NCBI GenBank assembly: GCA_021018995.1
Contig: CM037598.1
Coordinates: forward strand, 47,135,185-47,199,184
Source of the DNA: Chloranthus sessilifolius
Taxonomy: Eukaryota > Streptophyta > Magnoliopsida > Chloranthales > Chloranthaceae
Direction: 5' to 3'
Length of the DNA stretch: 64,000 nt
Of the stretch, positions 11,191-22,449 are shown piece after piece; position 1 is the stretch's first letter, and each line of letters begins with the position of its first letter. Both the position numbers and the translations under genes were made by a program. The notes beneath the pieces were generated by a model, which was not told the origin of the DNA, searched no databases, and worked only from the letters and a program-made list of their open reading frames with translations.

Positions 11191-11990
11191 TCAACCGATT
11201 GAGAATAACCCCTCAATCGATTAACTCTATTTTGTGTGTGTGTTTGCTTGTCAGTCAATCGATTGAGCCTTGTTCTCAATCGATTGATTGTGTGTGTTTT
11301 TAGCAATAATTGTGTCTCAATCTATTGACACAACTCTGTCAATAGATTGAAAGCTAAAAAAAAAAAAATCTGATTTCCGAAAAAAAAAAAAAAAAAAAAA
11401 ATAAATATTCTTTCCCTAATTTTCTTTCTTAGATTAGATTTTGTGATCTTCTTTTAGGAAGTTTTTATTTTTAGGAAGTTTATATTTTTATTTATATATA
11501 TATATTTTTTTTCCTAAAAATAAAAAAATAAAAATAAAAAATAAAAAAATAAATAAATATAAAAATAAAAATAATAAAATAAAATAAAATAAAAAAAATA
11601 AAAAAAATTTTTTTTTTTTTAGTGGTCTTCTTTCCTTTTCCTTTTTACTTTGCTCTCTGTTGATAGCAGCATTCAATCGATTGAAGCTACTTTCTCAATC
11701 GATTGATACCACCACGTGGGTTTTCTACTTTTCTCTCAATCGATTGACATTCCTATGTCAATCAATTGACAGAATTCTTGAGTGTTTTTAATCTTTGAAC
11801 CTCAATCGATTGGGATAAGTCTCTCAATCGATTGACTGATAAAATCTTTTTCTGATATTCTGTGTGCTTTCTGACTCTTGGAACCTCAATCGATTGAGAG
11901 TATCCCCTCAATCGATTGACTGACAAGTCATTTGTGAGAAATTTTTTGTGCTCGTGTCAATCTATTGAGACCACAATCTCAATCGATTGA
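11191..11990. repeat. Eight palindrome pairs in the C leader
   Basis: Pairs start at 11191, 11255, 11317, 11673, 11736, 11802, 11886 and 11957. Seven are spaced 22 bases start to start and one (11255/11276) 21. Single-base variants such as TCAATCTATTGA keep the spacing. The spacer bases next to the words are often complementary to each other, so many pairs could fold as longer hairpins. Confidence 0.95.
11352..11640. repeat. A/T homopolymer-rich tract
   Basis: Long A runs, then T-rich and A-rich blocks in the leader of element C. Low complexity; the short frames through it are not genes. Confidence 0.9.
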
Positions 11991-12158
11991 GTCTGCTTGA
12001 GGACTTATTTTGGGTTCTTCAAACCTTTGATTGTTGGTGTGGTGTATGAGCTTTACTGCTTCTCATCACCCACATTTGCTACCGTTAATCCAGGAGATCG
12101 AGCGATCTTTGCGAGACAATCTTAGAATCCAAAGGAATCAAGATCATCCCACGATACC

Positions 12159-13600
12159 ATGGCTAATCAAGAGCAAGAAATGAATGAAAACAACAATCGA
12201 ATGGCAACAATGTGAATAATGGAAATAATGGGAACAATAATTACTATGGGGGACCTAGAACACTTGAATACTATAATGATCCTGGTTTTTACGAGGATCA
12301 GGAGTGAATCATCCATGCTCCCATTCCCGGGGATCATTATGAATTCAAATCAGCAATGATTCAAATGCTACCAATATTTCATGGTTTGGCAAATGAAAAT
12401 CAGACGCTCATCCGAACGAAGTTCACTGGGTATGCAAAATGTTCGAGTCCACAATGTTACTGATGAGATAGCGAAGCACCGACTCTTTCCGTTCTCTTTA
12501 AGAGACAAGGCAAAAACGTGCTTCTATTCTTTAGTACCGCAATCTATTCAGAGTTGGGCCCAGCTACATCGTCAGTTCCTCAAAAAGTATTTTCCCATGA
12601 CTAAAGCCATAGAGATGCGCCAAAGATCCTTTTCTTTTCCCAACAACCTACGAGACATTCCATGAATGCCGGGAACGCGTTTTAAGGAGTTAATCGAAGT
12701 TGCCCTAACCATCAAGTCCCAAGGTGGCAACAAGTCCAAAGTTTCTACAATGGATGATTCTCAAGAACGACGCATGGTTGATGCATCTTGCGGTGGATCT
12801 TGTGCCAAAGAGGCCGATGAGTTGTGGGCATTGTTTGAGAAATTGTATCAAACCTCGATACAAAGTGCGACAATCGGGCTTAACCACTTTGGACTTAGCA
12901 CCTAAATCTCATGTGTTGACCAAAGACGGATTGTATGAGGTCAACAATAATAACTCGATCTATCAACCAAGGTTGATATGTCAGTCCAAACAGATGACAA
13001 TGTTGTTAGCAACCAAGCAAGCTAAAGTTCCCGTCACCCCCATCAGTATGCTCAATTTGTGAACACCGTCATATGGCTAATGAGTGCCCAACTACCTTGA
13101 CATTCCTTCTCGATGAATCTACTCTTCCAGAGATAAATGTCACTCAATCTTATCGGCAAGGTAGAAACGTGTACTCAAATACCTACAACCCAGTGGAAAA
13201 ATCACCCCAACTTAGGATGGGGTGGATCAAACCAAATGGTCAGTCAACCAAGCAATACCGAGCCAATCCTATGAATGGACAACAAGTTTTTCCACAAAAT
13301 TTCCGTCCACAACAAATTTTCAGAGAATTCTAATTTTCACCGAATTCTAACTTTCGTGAGAATGCTCCATATTCTCATCCAAATTCGATTTAGGAAAAAT
13401 CGAATTTCAATCGAATCCTAATCAATCTCATACAAGCACTTCAAAGGATTACGACCGAAGAAAAGGTAATGCACGATGCAATCTTTTCAGCAGATGATAA
13501 TCGACCAAGTCACCAATTGGCAAATCAACTGAGTCGACGAGAGGAGGTAAGCTTCCACCAACCCATCGAATCCTCGCGCCAAGCATCATCGATGAAGGAC
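12159..13600 (+). pseudogene. Athila-like gag (element C)
   Basis: Begins around MANQEQEMNENNN (12159). A recognisable capsid section follows at 12381-12665 (HRLFPFSLRDKAKT, QSWAQLHRQFLKKYFP), then the Cys/Gly segment DASCGGSC near 12779 seen in all Athila-like gags, and a Gln-rich tail. The matching protein in element D has LFPFSLKDRAKTW and VDGSCGGTY. The frame is broken several times. Confidence 0.75.
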
Positions 13601-13802
13601 CATTAAATAGTCAACTTGAAAAATTGTGTTCGTGTTGCAGTGGACGGGAAGTTCATAATCAAGTGGAATTGCTCGTGGGAAGCAGAGGAAAAAGTGAAGC
13701 GCATAAAAAGAGAGGAAGCGATAAAAAGAAAGAGTCGAGAGAAGAGCGGAGAAAGAGAGAAGAAAAGAGAAGGAGGAAAGAAGAGAGAAGGGAAAAGAAA
13801 AG

Positions 13803-14640
13803 GTGATAGAGGATGAGTCTCCCTCAACTGTCCAACAAGGACAAGATTCAGAAGGGGAACCCGCACCTTTTGTCCCAAAGGCACCATTTCCTCAATGCCT
13901 AACTCCTCCATCAAGAATGGGAAAGGGACCAACAAAAATGGAAGATATTTTCGAAACATTTAAGCAAGTAAAGATAAACCTTCCATTGCTTGAAACGATC
14001 AAGCAAGTGCCTGAGTATGCAAAGTTTTTCAAAGATTTATGCACTCGGAAGAGAAAGGCACGTAATCATGTTTCGAGGAAAGTGTTCTTGACTAATCAAG
14101 TCAGTTCTATATTGCAATTGGAAACCCCACAAAAACTAAAAGATCCTGGAGTTCCTACTGTTCCATGTGTCATAGGTGGGCAACCAGTTGGGAAAGCGTT
14201 ATTGGATTTGGGAGCCAGTGTTAATTTAATCCCATATTCATTGTACGAGAAACTTCGGAATTTGGGTGAATTGAGACCCTAGCGGCCACACCTGCAAGCT
14301 GGCGATAGATCGGGAAAGACGCAGGTGCGTTATTGAGGATGTCTTGGTTGGAATAGATAAGTTTGTCTTTCCAGTGGATTTTGTTGTTTTGGACATGGAC
14401 ACACCTGTTAAGTCACTTAATCAAGTCCCCATCATCCTTGGACGTCCGTTTCTCGCTACGGCCAACGCGTGCATTAATTGTCGAACAGGAGTCATGGACA
14501 TTTCTTTTGGAAACATGAAGGTTCGATTGAATATCTTCCATGCGATGAACCATTTCCCAAACGAGGACGAGGTCGAATGTTTTTACATCGATCAGATAGA
14601 TGAAGTGGTGGATGAGGCATTACCTTCAATGCTTACCAAA
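13803..14640 (+). pseudogene. Athila-like protease region (element C)
   Basis: A linker containing KVKINLP-type residues and EYAKFFKDLC precedes the aspartic protease core LLDLGASVNLIPYSLYEKL (about 14205). The flap-side block VPIILGRPFLATANACI and FGNMKVRLN follows near 14425-14530. This order is diagnostic of Athila-like pol. Confidence 0.8.
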
Positions 14641-14799
14641 GAGGAATTTGAAAATGCTTTGTTGGCCATCTATGAAGAGAAAGGATCGGAAGAGAAGCAG
14701 TCCGACGAGAGAGAGTCTAGCTCATCATACCAGGATGATCACTTAGCTGCGAGTGTGCCTGAGATAGAATCATTACCTGTTGAGGTGGAGGACGTGTTG

Positions 14800-15900
14800 C
14801 CTCCATCACTTGAGCAACCACCACTTGTGGAATTGAAACAATTGCCAGAGTCCCTCAAGTATGCTTTTCTGGGACCTCATGAAACACTTCCAGTAATAAT
14901 CTCATCCACGTTGTCGGCAGAACAAGAAAAAGAATTGTTGAAGGTGCTGAAAGAGCACAAGGAAGCTATCGGTTGGACTCTCACTGATCTCAAAGGGATT
15001 GACCCATCGGTATGTATGCATAAAATACATTTGGAAGATGAGAGTAAACCTTCAAGGAACCTAGCACGACTTAATCCAAACATGCAAGAAGTCGTTCTAA
15101 AAGAAGTCATTAAACTCCTTGATCTGGAATCATCTATCCGATTCGATAGTGAATGGGTTAGTCGGTCAAATTATTCGAAAAGTCCGGAATCACTGTGAAG
15201 GAAACTGCTGAAGGAGAATTGGTCCCCACTCGAGAAACTACTGGATGGCGTGTCTGCATTGATTTTCGGAAATTAAACGCCGCCACCAGAAAGGATCATT
15301 TTCCCCTTCCGTTCATTGATCAAATCCTTGAGAAGTTAGCTGGGCAAGAGTTTTACTGTTTTCTTGATGGGTATTCGGGATACAATCAGGTGCCTGTCTA
15401 CCCAGCTGATCAAGAAAAAACAACGTTCACATGCCCTTATGGTACGTTTGCATACCGCAGGATGCCATTCGGCCTATGTAATGCCCCGGCCACATTTCAA
15501 CGGTGTATGTTGGCCATATTTTCAGATATGATCGACAAATTCATTGAAGTATTCATGGACGACTTCTCGGTTTTTGGGAGAACCTTTGATTCTTGTTTGA
15601 ATCATCTTTCACAAGTGCTGCAACGTTGTGTTGACTCCAAACTTGTTCTTAGCTGGGAGAAGAGCCATTTTATGGTTAAACAAGGGATTGTTCTGGGGCA
15701 CATTGTTTCACAGAAAGGAATCGAGGTGGATAGAGCAAAAGTTGATCTAATTGCTAACTTGCCACCACCCAATAGTGTTCGACAAATTCGGTCATTTTTG
15801 GGTCATGCAGGATTTTATCGAAGGTTTATTAAGGATTTCAGCAAGGTGGCTAAACCATTGTGCACCTTGCTTGGCAAAGATGTTCCATTTGAATTTCTTC
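14800..15900 (+). pseudogene. Athila-like reverse transcriptase (element C)
   Basis: Contains GWRVCIDFRKLNAATRKDHF, then CFLDGYSGYNQV, RRMPFGLCNAPATFQRCM and the catalytic box VFMDDFSVFG near 15550, ending with FLGHAGFYRRFIKDFS. This copies element RNA into DNA, and the sequence is clearly Athila clade. The best open stretch is 15195-16046. Confidence 0.88.
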
Positions 15901-15939
15901 GACTGCATGCAAGCATTTTTGAAATTGCGAGAGCTCTTA

Positions 15940-16330
15940 TCCAATGCACCAATCATCCAATACCACGGATTATTCTCTCCCATTCGAACTCATGTGTGAT
16001 GCATCCGACACGCAATTGGAGCTGTCCTAGGACAGAGGGTGAATAAATTACCTCACGTAATTTATTATGCTAGCAAGTCATTAATTGATGCCCAACTCAA
16101 TTACACCACCACCGAGAAAGAATTATTAGCTGTGGTGTATGCTCTAGACAAGTTTCGTTCCTATTTGCTTGGATAAAAAATAGTGGTCTTTTCAGATCAT
16201 TCCGCTCTGAAATATCTTCTAGCAAAGAAGGATACTAAACCAAGATTAATCCGTTGGATCCTTCTGCTCCAAGAGTTCAATTTCGAGATTAAGGATAAGA
16301 AGGGGGTTGAGAACGTGGTGGCTGATCATT
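15940..16330 (+). pseudogene. Athila-like RNase H (element C)
   Basis: Carries the MCDAS-type start near 15990, the ELLAVVYALDKFRSYLLG region (about 16115-16170) and FSDHSALKYLLAKKDTKPRL, then DKKGVENVVADHLSR, the standard RNase H to integrase linker. Confidence 0.82.
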
Positions 16331-17500
16331 TGTCGAGAATTCTACCTGAAGAATCTGCAATACCTGAGACCATCCGTGACACGTTTCCGGATGAACATTT
16401 GCTAGCAATTGATATAGCTTATGCAAAGGTTCCATGGTTTGCGAACATTGTGAATTATCTGGTTACTGGCAGAATCCCCACTGAGTGGGGTAAGAATGAT
16501 AAGAATCTCTTTTTCTCCCAAATAAAATACTATTTTTGGGATGAACCATGTCTGTTAAAATTCTGTTCAGATCAGCTCATCATGAGATGTGTACCCGAAG
16601 AGGAGCAAATGAGCATCCTACACTTGTGTCATGCTGGGGCCTGTGGCGGCCATTTCGGAGGACGTAAGACCGCCGTAAAATCCTTCAAAGCGGATTCATC
16701 GCCTCTATCTTCGTGGACGCTAAATTTTGCAAGGAATGCCGACGATGTCAACAGCTTGGCAATATTTCAAACGGAATATGATGCCCTTAATCCAATTTCG
16801 ATCGTTGAAATTTTTTGATGTTTGGGGGATTGACTTTATGGGTCCCTTTCCCCATCCTTTGGGTTTTCATATATCTAGTGGTCATGATTATGTCTCGAAA
16901 TGGATAGAAGCTGTGGCAACCCGATCGAATGATCATAAGGTTGTGGTCAAATTCCTCAGAGAAAATGTGTTTACCCGATTGGGGATTCCAAGAGCAATCA
17001 TCGATGGCGGTTTGCATTTTGTAATAGCCATTTTGCCACCTTAATGAAGAAGTACGGCGTCACTCACAAAGTTGTTACGCACCATCCACGTAGCGGTCAA
17101 GTGGAAGTGTCTAATCGGGAAATTGCGAATTCTAGAAAACGGTCCGATTGGATAGAAAAGATTGGTCAAACCGGCTCTCCGAGGCTCGTGGGCCTATCGG
17201 CCCGCATTCAAGACACCGATTGGAATGCTTCCGTTGTGAATTGTTTACGGGAAAGCTTTCCTTCTTCCTGCCGAATTGGAGCATAAAGCATTCTGGGCGA
17301 TAAAAAAGATTTAATTACGACATGCAAGCGGTTGGGTCACATCATTGCAATTGAATGAATTGGAGGAATTACGCTCAAGCGATGAGAATTGAAAATGTAC
17401 AAGGAAAGGTATAAAAGTGCATGATGCATCCATTTCTAAAAGAATTTCACGTTGGCCAAAAAGTTTGGTTATTCAATTCTCAAGCTCCACCCGGAAAATT
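16331..17500 (+). pseudogene. Athila-like integrase (element C)
   Basis: The zinc-binding H2C2 region is marked by LHLCHAGACGGHFGGRKT (about 16620-16675). The catalytic core contains WGIDFMGPFP and YVSKWIEAVATRSND, then HKVVTHHPRSGQVEVSNREI and the C-terminal block toward 17500. Compared with the same region of element D it is strongly degraded. Confidence 0.78.
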
Positions 17501-17734
17501 AAAATCTCGATGGGAAGGCCCATTTCGTAGTGTCCATTAGTGCGCATGGTGCCATAGAAATTGAACCTTGTTGACAATCGACATAAAGTTAATGGGCAAA
17601 GACTCAAACCAATGTTTGAGCCGATCACCCAGTTACAGATTGAGGCGATGCACCTCCGTGATCCCGGGATCGACATCGAAAGGTCGAAATCGACATGTAA
17701 ACTCAGCGCTTCCTGGGAGGCACCCCAGTTGTTG

Positions 17735-18250
17735 TTGTAAAAAAAAAAAAAAAAAAAAAACAACAAAGAAAGGAGCCCACAGTCAATCGATTGACTGTGA
17801 CTCCTCAATCGATTGAAGGGTCTGTGAAAGTCAATTGACTGAGATTCCTCAATCGATTGAAGAGTCTGTGTCAATCGATTGAGCTTCATCATCAATTTTT
17901 TTTAGTCTTTTGTCTCAATCGATTGAGAATTTGGCCTCAATCGATTGACGTCTTAAGAGTTTGTGCATTTGTGTTGGAAGTTGAACCGCCACCCGACAAC
18001 TCTTGTCATGGCAGCTGCCGTCTCGGGTTGGTTTTTCGTGGCCCTTTAATGCCCTTCCGTTTCCAAGGACACCAACCGGCGCTATCAATCCTCAATCGAT
18101 TGACACCTTAGTGTCAATCGATTGACATTAAGGTGTGGAGTAATGGCACACGCCCCGTCTCCCAAGCAGTGCCACGTTACCGCTCCCTCCTCGCGACGTG
18201 GGGAGTCCATGCATCCTCAATCGATTGAGCAGTACGCCTCAATCGATTGA
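17735..18250. repeat. Palindrome pairs upstream of the C extra gene
   Basis: After an A run, TCAATCGATTGA pairs start at 17783, 17849/17871 (with a shortened copy at 17831), 17915, 18092 and 18217. Spacings are 22. The last pair ends about eight bases before a TATA box. Confidence 0.95.
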
Positions 18251-18258
18251 GGCTCACA

Positions 18259-18270
18259 CTATATATATGG
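18259..18270 (+). promoter_or_regulatory. Putative internal TATA box for the extra gene of C
   Basis: CTATATATATGG lies directly after the palindrome pair at 18217-18250 and about 125 bases before the first long frame of the extra gene. The LTR of element D has CTATATATGG in the equivalent place. An internal promoter is inferred from position only. Confidence 0.55.
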
Positions 18271-18394
18271 TCCTCCCCACCCGTGGAGTCTTCATTTGAA
18301 TTCTAGCCTAATTTTCAAGCCAAGATCTTATCTCTTCCTTATTTTTGATCCCATGGCTACCCTTATCTGACCACCGCGTCCAGCCCATGATCCG

Positions 18395-19467
18395 ATGCGC
18401 ATCCCTAACGAGCATTATGTCGATCGCCAATTCCAAACGGAGAATTTTTTCGACTTGGTGAAGTATCGGAACATCGCGGAATGCGCACGGTCGATCGAAT
18501 TCATCGAGGCCCTCCATTTGGAAATGCTACTGACCCCACCACCCATCGATGTCGCCCCACGCATCATTCGCCTATTCTATCAAAAGATGGTGTGGGTGCC
18601 CGAGACCCTCTCCCCAACCGGCTTGCCGTTTATCACCATTGAGGTAGATAATTGGTAATATAATCTCCATGCCGCTGATCTTGCCCGTGCCTTTAATTTC
18701 TACGAGGCTCGTCCCGTCAACCACCACCTTCCTCCGGCTATCGAGCGTAGCCAAGATGATATGATCAACAATATGTGTGGTGGTCGCCGGGACCGGTCGC
18801 CAAAAGCGCTGTGTTGCCCATGGATATCCTCTTTTGGGATATAGTTATGGCCAATAACCTTTTGCCACATGGCACCAAGACCGAGCGGACTTTGGGTCGG
18901 GTGAAGGCGCTTCTACAGACACACCAATACTTGGTTTGATGCTGGGTTGATGTCATGAGATGTACCGCTGCCATAGCGTACCGTAAGCGTGCCAGCGATT
19001 CTCCTCCACTTCCCACACTATGTGATGCACCGGATCACCTTGGCTGCCCCATCTATGACGATGAGGAGATGGGCGACATGCAATTCTATCAATATGGTGT
19101 GAATGTGTGGGTCAAGAGTATCAAGGCGATCATCCGCGTGCAATCGGCCCCGATTGAGGATGCTCCTCCTCCTCCGTCAAACCCTACAGCGTAACGTGGC
19201 GGTGTTAGGCGACCTCGTCCCGAAGAGGTCCCCGATTTTGATGCCGAGGCGGCTGTTGCTCGCCTTGAGGTGCGGATGGACGGGCTGAATGCACGGCTTG
19301 GTGGTGTGGATAGGCGGTCCCGGTTTCAAACTGCTCTCCTTATGCGAATGGCTCGCGAGTCATTCCCGGATCGTGCCAACAATTTCATCGACGGCGCGAG
19401 AGCGGCAATGAACGAGGGGCGGGACCCGGAAGATGAAGATGAAGATGATGATGATGATGATGTGTGA
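18395..19467 (+). pseudogene. Athila-type extra ORF (element C)
   Basis: Open stretches at 18395-18658, 18955-19194 and 19270-19467. The first contains FFDLVKYRNI and IIRLFYQKMVW, like the LFYQ region of the PF20167-like proteins in this window. The last ends in a long Asp/Glu run encoded by GATGAT repeats. The position, downstream of integrase and before a long 3' noncoding part, fits the Athila ORF often called env-like. No signal peptide or membrane segment is apparent in the open stretches, so an envelope role is not supported. It is broken. Confidence 0.7.
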
Positions 19468-19626
19468 TTGTCTTGTTTTGTTGTGAAGTTTTCTTTTCTC
19501 TGTTTGGTGTTTTTGTTTTTGTTTTTGTTTTTTTGTTGTTGATGTATCGGATCGGTGGCTGCAAGTTTAAATGCTAATGTTTGTTTTGTTGTGAGCATAT
19601 TATTGTGTTTGGTTTCTGGCTCTCAG

Positions 19627-20846
19627 TCAATCGATTGAGATCTCTCTCTCAATCGATTGAGCTACTTCATGCCCTCCTAAATTTTCCTCTGTCAATCGAT
19701 TGAGACTTCTGTCTCAATCGATTGACTGATGCACCTAAATTTGGACATTCCTGGTTTTGGTCTCTATTTTTAGCATGGTTCATCAATCGATTGACATTTA
19801 GGTGCCAATCGCTTGACACTTACTTGGTCAGCCAGTCAAACCCCTGCTGGAATAGGGGAGTTTCTCCAAATATTTGGTGTGGAGCTCGGATTTACCATCT
19901 TTGCCCTCTCTTGTCAATCGATTGACACAAACATGTCAATCGATTGACTGAGACTCCTTTCTAATTATTTCTCCATGCACCGACTTCCGAATTTTTTTGT
20001 TTTTTTCTTTTAAAGTGTCCCTCTTTTAGGAAATTCTTAGCTATTTAGGGCACTTGCCGGGTCCTCCTTTAGTCCATATTTGCAGTTTCCGTCCCTGCCT
20101 TGTCGCTATGTCTTCCATCCGTCCTCGTACGAGCGTGATCCAAAGTTCATGGAACCACGCATAAGCGTGCAGATACACCGCTCCACCACGCATCGATTGG
20201 TCCACCCATACCATCATCCACCTTGATGATGAATCTGTCATCACCACCCCTACCCCACCCTTATCACCACCTCTACCACCAATTCCACCCGTCGCGCTTG
20301 GAATTTCACGAAGAAATATGGCGCTACGCTTTTCCAAAGCCACGGGGCGAAATCTCGACCATGGCGGACTAGAGGATTTGTTTTTGGTTTTTAGGGTCTA
20401 ATTTTACATGTCTTTAGGGTAGGGTTGTTTTTCTGTTTTTGTTTGGTTTGTTTTCGTTTTGAATTCGTTTGTTTCGTGTTGCATCATGTTAGAATTTTGC
20501 TTTACGTTGTTATAATTTTTTTTTTAATAATAATATAGTTTCGTATTTGTGTTTTCTCTCTTTCCCTTGCTCGGTTGTTTTTGTCCTTTGTTTGCATAGA
20601 GCAGGTTTGGGGGAGGCCTTCTTCCCTTTCTCCACATCATCACCAATGAGGACATTGGCCCATTCAGGTTGGGGGGGGGGGGGTAATTGTTCTTCTTATA
20701 AAAAAAAAAAAAAAAAAAAAAGAACCTTGTAGCTGTTCTCGGATATTTTGAATGTTTATCAGTCAATCGATTGAGCATACTGTCTCAATCGATCAACTGA
20801 TAAACATTAAAGGATATAAGAATATGTGGCTCATTCAATCGATTAA
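19627..20846. repeat. Palindrome pairs downstream of the C extra gene
   Basis: Pairs start at 19627, 19692, 19783, 19914 and 20763, all 22 bases start to start, plus a single word at 20835. The pair at 19692 has 16-base arms around a four-base loop. Confidence 0.95.
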
Positions 20847-21535
20847 CTGAGGGTTGGCAAAAGCTGTAATCTAATTGATTATTCATATTTGTGAGCATGA
20901 AGATTCTTCCTGAAATTTCTTTAATCAATGCTATCATACCATGGTTATTTTATGAGTGCCCATAAGGTGTAGATATTGAACATTAATGATCATGAATCAT
21001 GCTTAAAAATAATTGTTTTCATCACTCGCTTTCAATCTCAAAATCGGAGGATTAAGTGTGTAACATGGAATCCTAAAGATCACAAAGAAAGACTAAAACC
21101 TTGAAAGTTTTTGAAACACTTGTCCTTGCTCTTAATGAGTGCTGAAATAAATTCGGAGTATCTTTGAAATCCTTGTTCCAATTATTAAAACCCATTGATT
21201 TGTGATTTTATGTGTGTTATAACATTACACTAGAAATCATTGTGTACTAACTTGAGGCAAATGGGCATATTTTACCATCATGAAAGGAAATGATCTAAGG
21301 CCATCATTGGTTCGTCTGTGCTTAACATGACCCACCTTATAAATTTACCCTTCTAGTACACCTTTGAGCTTATTGGAAATTTACCTTTATACATTCTTTG
21401 ATAAGCTGCAATAACCTTTAACCCTTACACGAAAATTCAGCTTGCCCTTACTTATTTCTGAGAAATTAGGAACAAGGGATGAAAATGAGTGAAACGAGAG
21501 TAAGTGGGGATATATATGTGTTATAGTGTGTACTG

Positions 21536-21574
<39 letters not shown>

Positions 21575-22239
21575 AGAAGTAAAGGAAATTGCAAAAACAA
21601 TGAAAAATATATTGAGAAGAATGGTGAGAGACTAGAAAAGAAAAAAAAAAAAAAAAAAAGAATAAAAATACAAAATCAGTAGTTGTTTCTTTTCCAATTT
21701 CTCAGAAAGTTTTGAATCTATCCTTCCTTTCTTCTCTTAACCTTAACCCGAGCCCCATTACAACCTTAGAAAAGACCTTTTTGATCCAATCATGAGTGAT
21801 GAAATGCCTTGTGGAGAGTAAGTACACAATTGTCTATGGTGCTTGATATATGCATGCTTAAAATACAGATATCTTTCTTAATGAGATTTCCCTTATAATT
21901 CTTTGATACACCATATATCTTTAAACTTGTGGGATTTTCTTCTAATTGTGTTACAATTCCATCTCATTCATCGGAAGTGATTTCATTCTGAGTGTATACC
22001 CATGGTGAGGATTGGAGTCTAGACATGCGATCTAAAAGTTCCAGTTTAAAGCTTTTTCCTCTGACATAAGAACTTTGGACAGTGATGATCTCATGACATT
22101 GAGGCATGAAATATGAACATTAGAAGACAATGGTCTGAACTGAATGTGGCATAAATGGAATGAACGTGGTTAGATGTATTTTAAAAAGATTTTTCAGGAG
22201 CATCTAATTGCTAAAGGACATGATTAATCAATCCTGATA

Positions 22240-22449
22240 GCCTTGAAGTTTGTAGGTACCTTCACTGAAAACCTTCAGGAGACGCAACTCCTCCACTAGG
22301 GATCACCTAGGGGTTTAAAGGGTTGTTGCACATGCTAAGTGCAATCGTGTTCCCTACGAAAGTGGCATTTAAATTTTTAGGATGTTAGTTTATTTTTATA
22401 TTTATCATTCTCTTTGCTCGAGGACTAGCAAAGTGTAGGTTTGGGGGTG
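22240..22449 (+). other. Conserved pre-LTR block and polypurine tract of C
   Basis: Includes CTCCTCCACTAGGGATCACC and AAAGTGGCATTT, then ACTAGCAAAG and AGGTTTGGGGGTG. Element D has nearly the same text in the same order on the minus strand (28954-29150), although the rest of the 3' noncoding DNA is far less similar. Confidence 0.8.

Larger units (their letters stand above)
19468..22449 (+). other. Element C 3' noncoding region
   Basis: About 3 kb with no gene. It holds palindrome pairs (19627-20846), a GGTTGGGGGG-type tract with a following A run (20668-20720), long A tracts (21537-21571 and 21641-21659), a stretch at 21118-21165 matching 2930-2975, and a block just before the 3' LTR that is strongly conserved in element D. 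The polypurine tract GTAGGTTTGGGGGTG abuts the LTR. Confidence 0.8.

Noticed and set aside
10057-11990. CRISPR-like array or recombinase (lox-like) sites
   Set aside because: Repeats are 12 bases with ten-base spacers in isolated pairs, in a plant retroelement, with no cas genes. The pair length happens to equal a lox site, but here each half is itself palindromic and no recombinase is nearby.
13616-13816. Lys/Glu/Arg-rich frames as a gene
   Set aside because: Purine-rich low-complexity stretch in the gag-protease linker of C. The overlapping frames are compositional.
18395-19467. Envelope protein
   Set aside because: Athila downstream ORFs are often called env-like, but no signal peptide, membrane segment or cleavage site is visible, and the LFYQ core points to the PF20167-like family.
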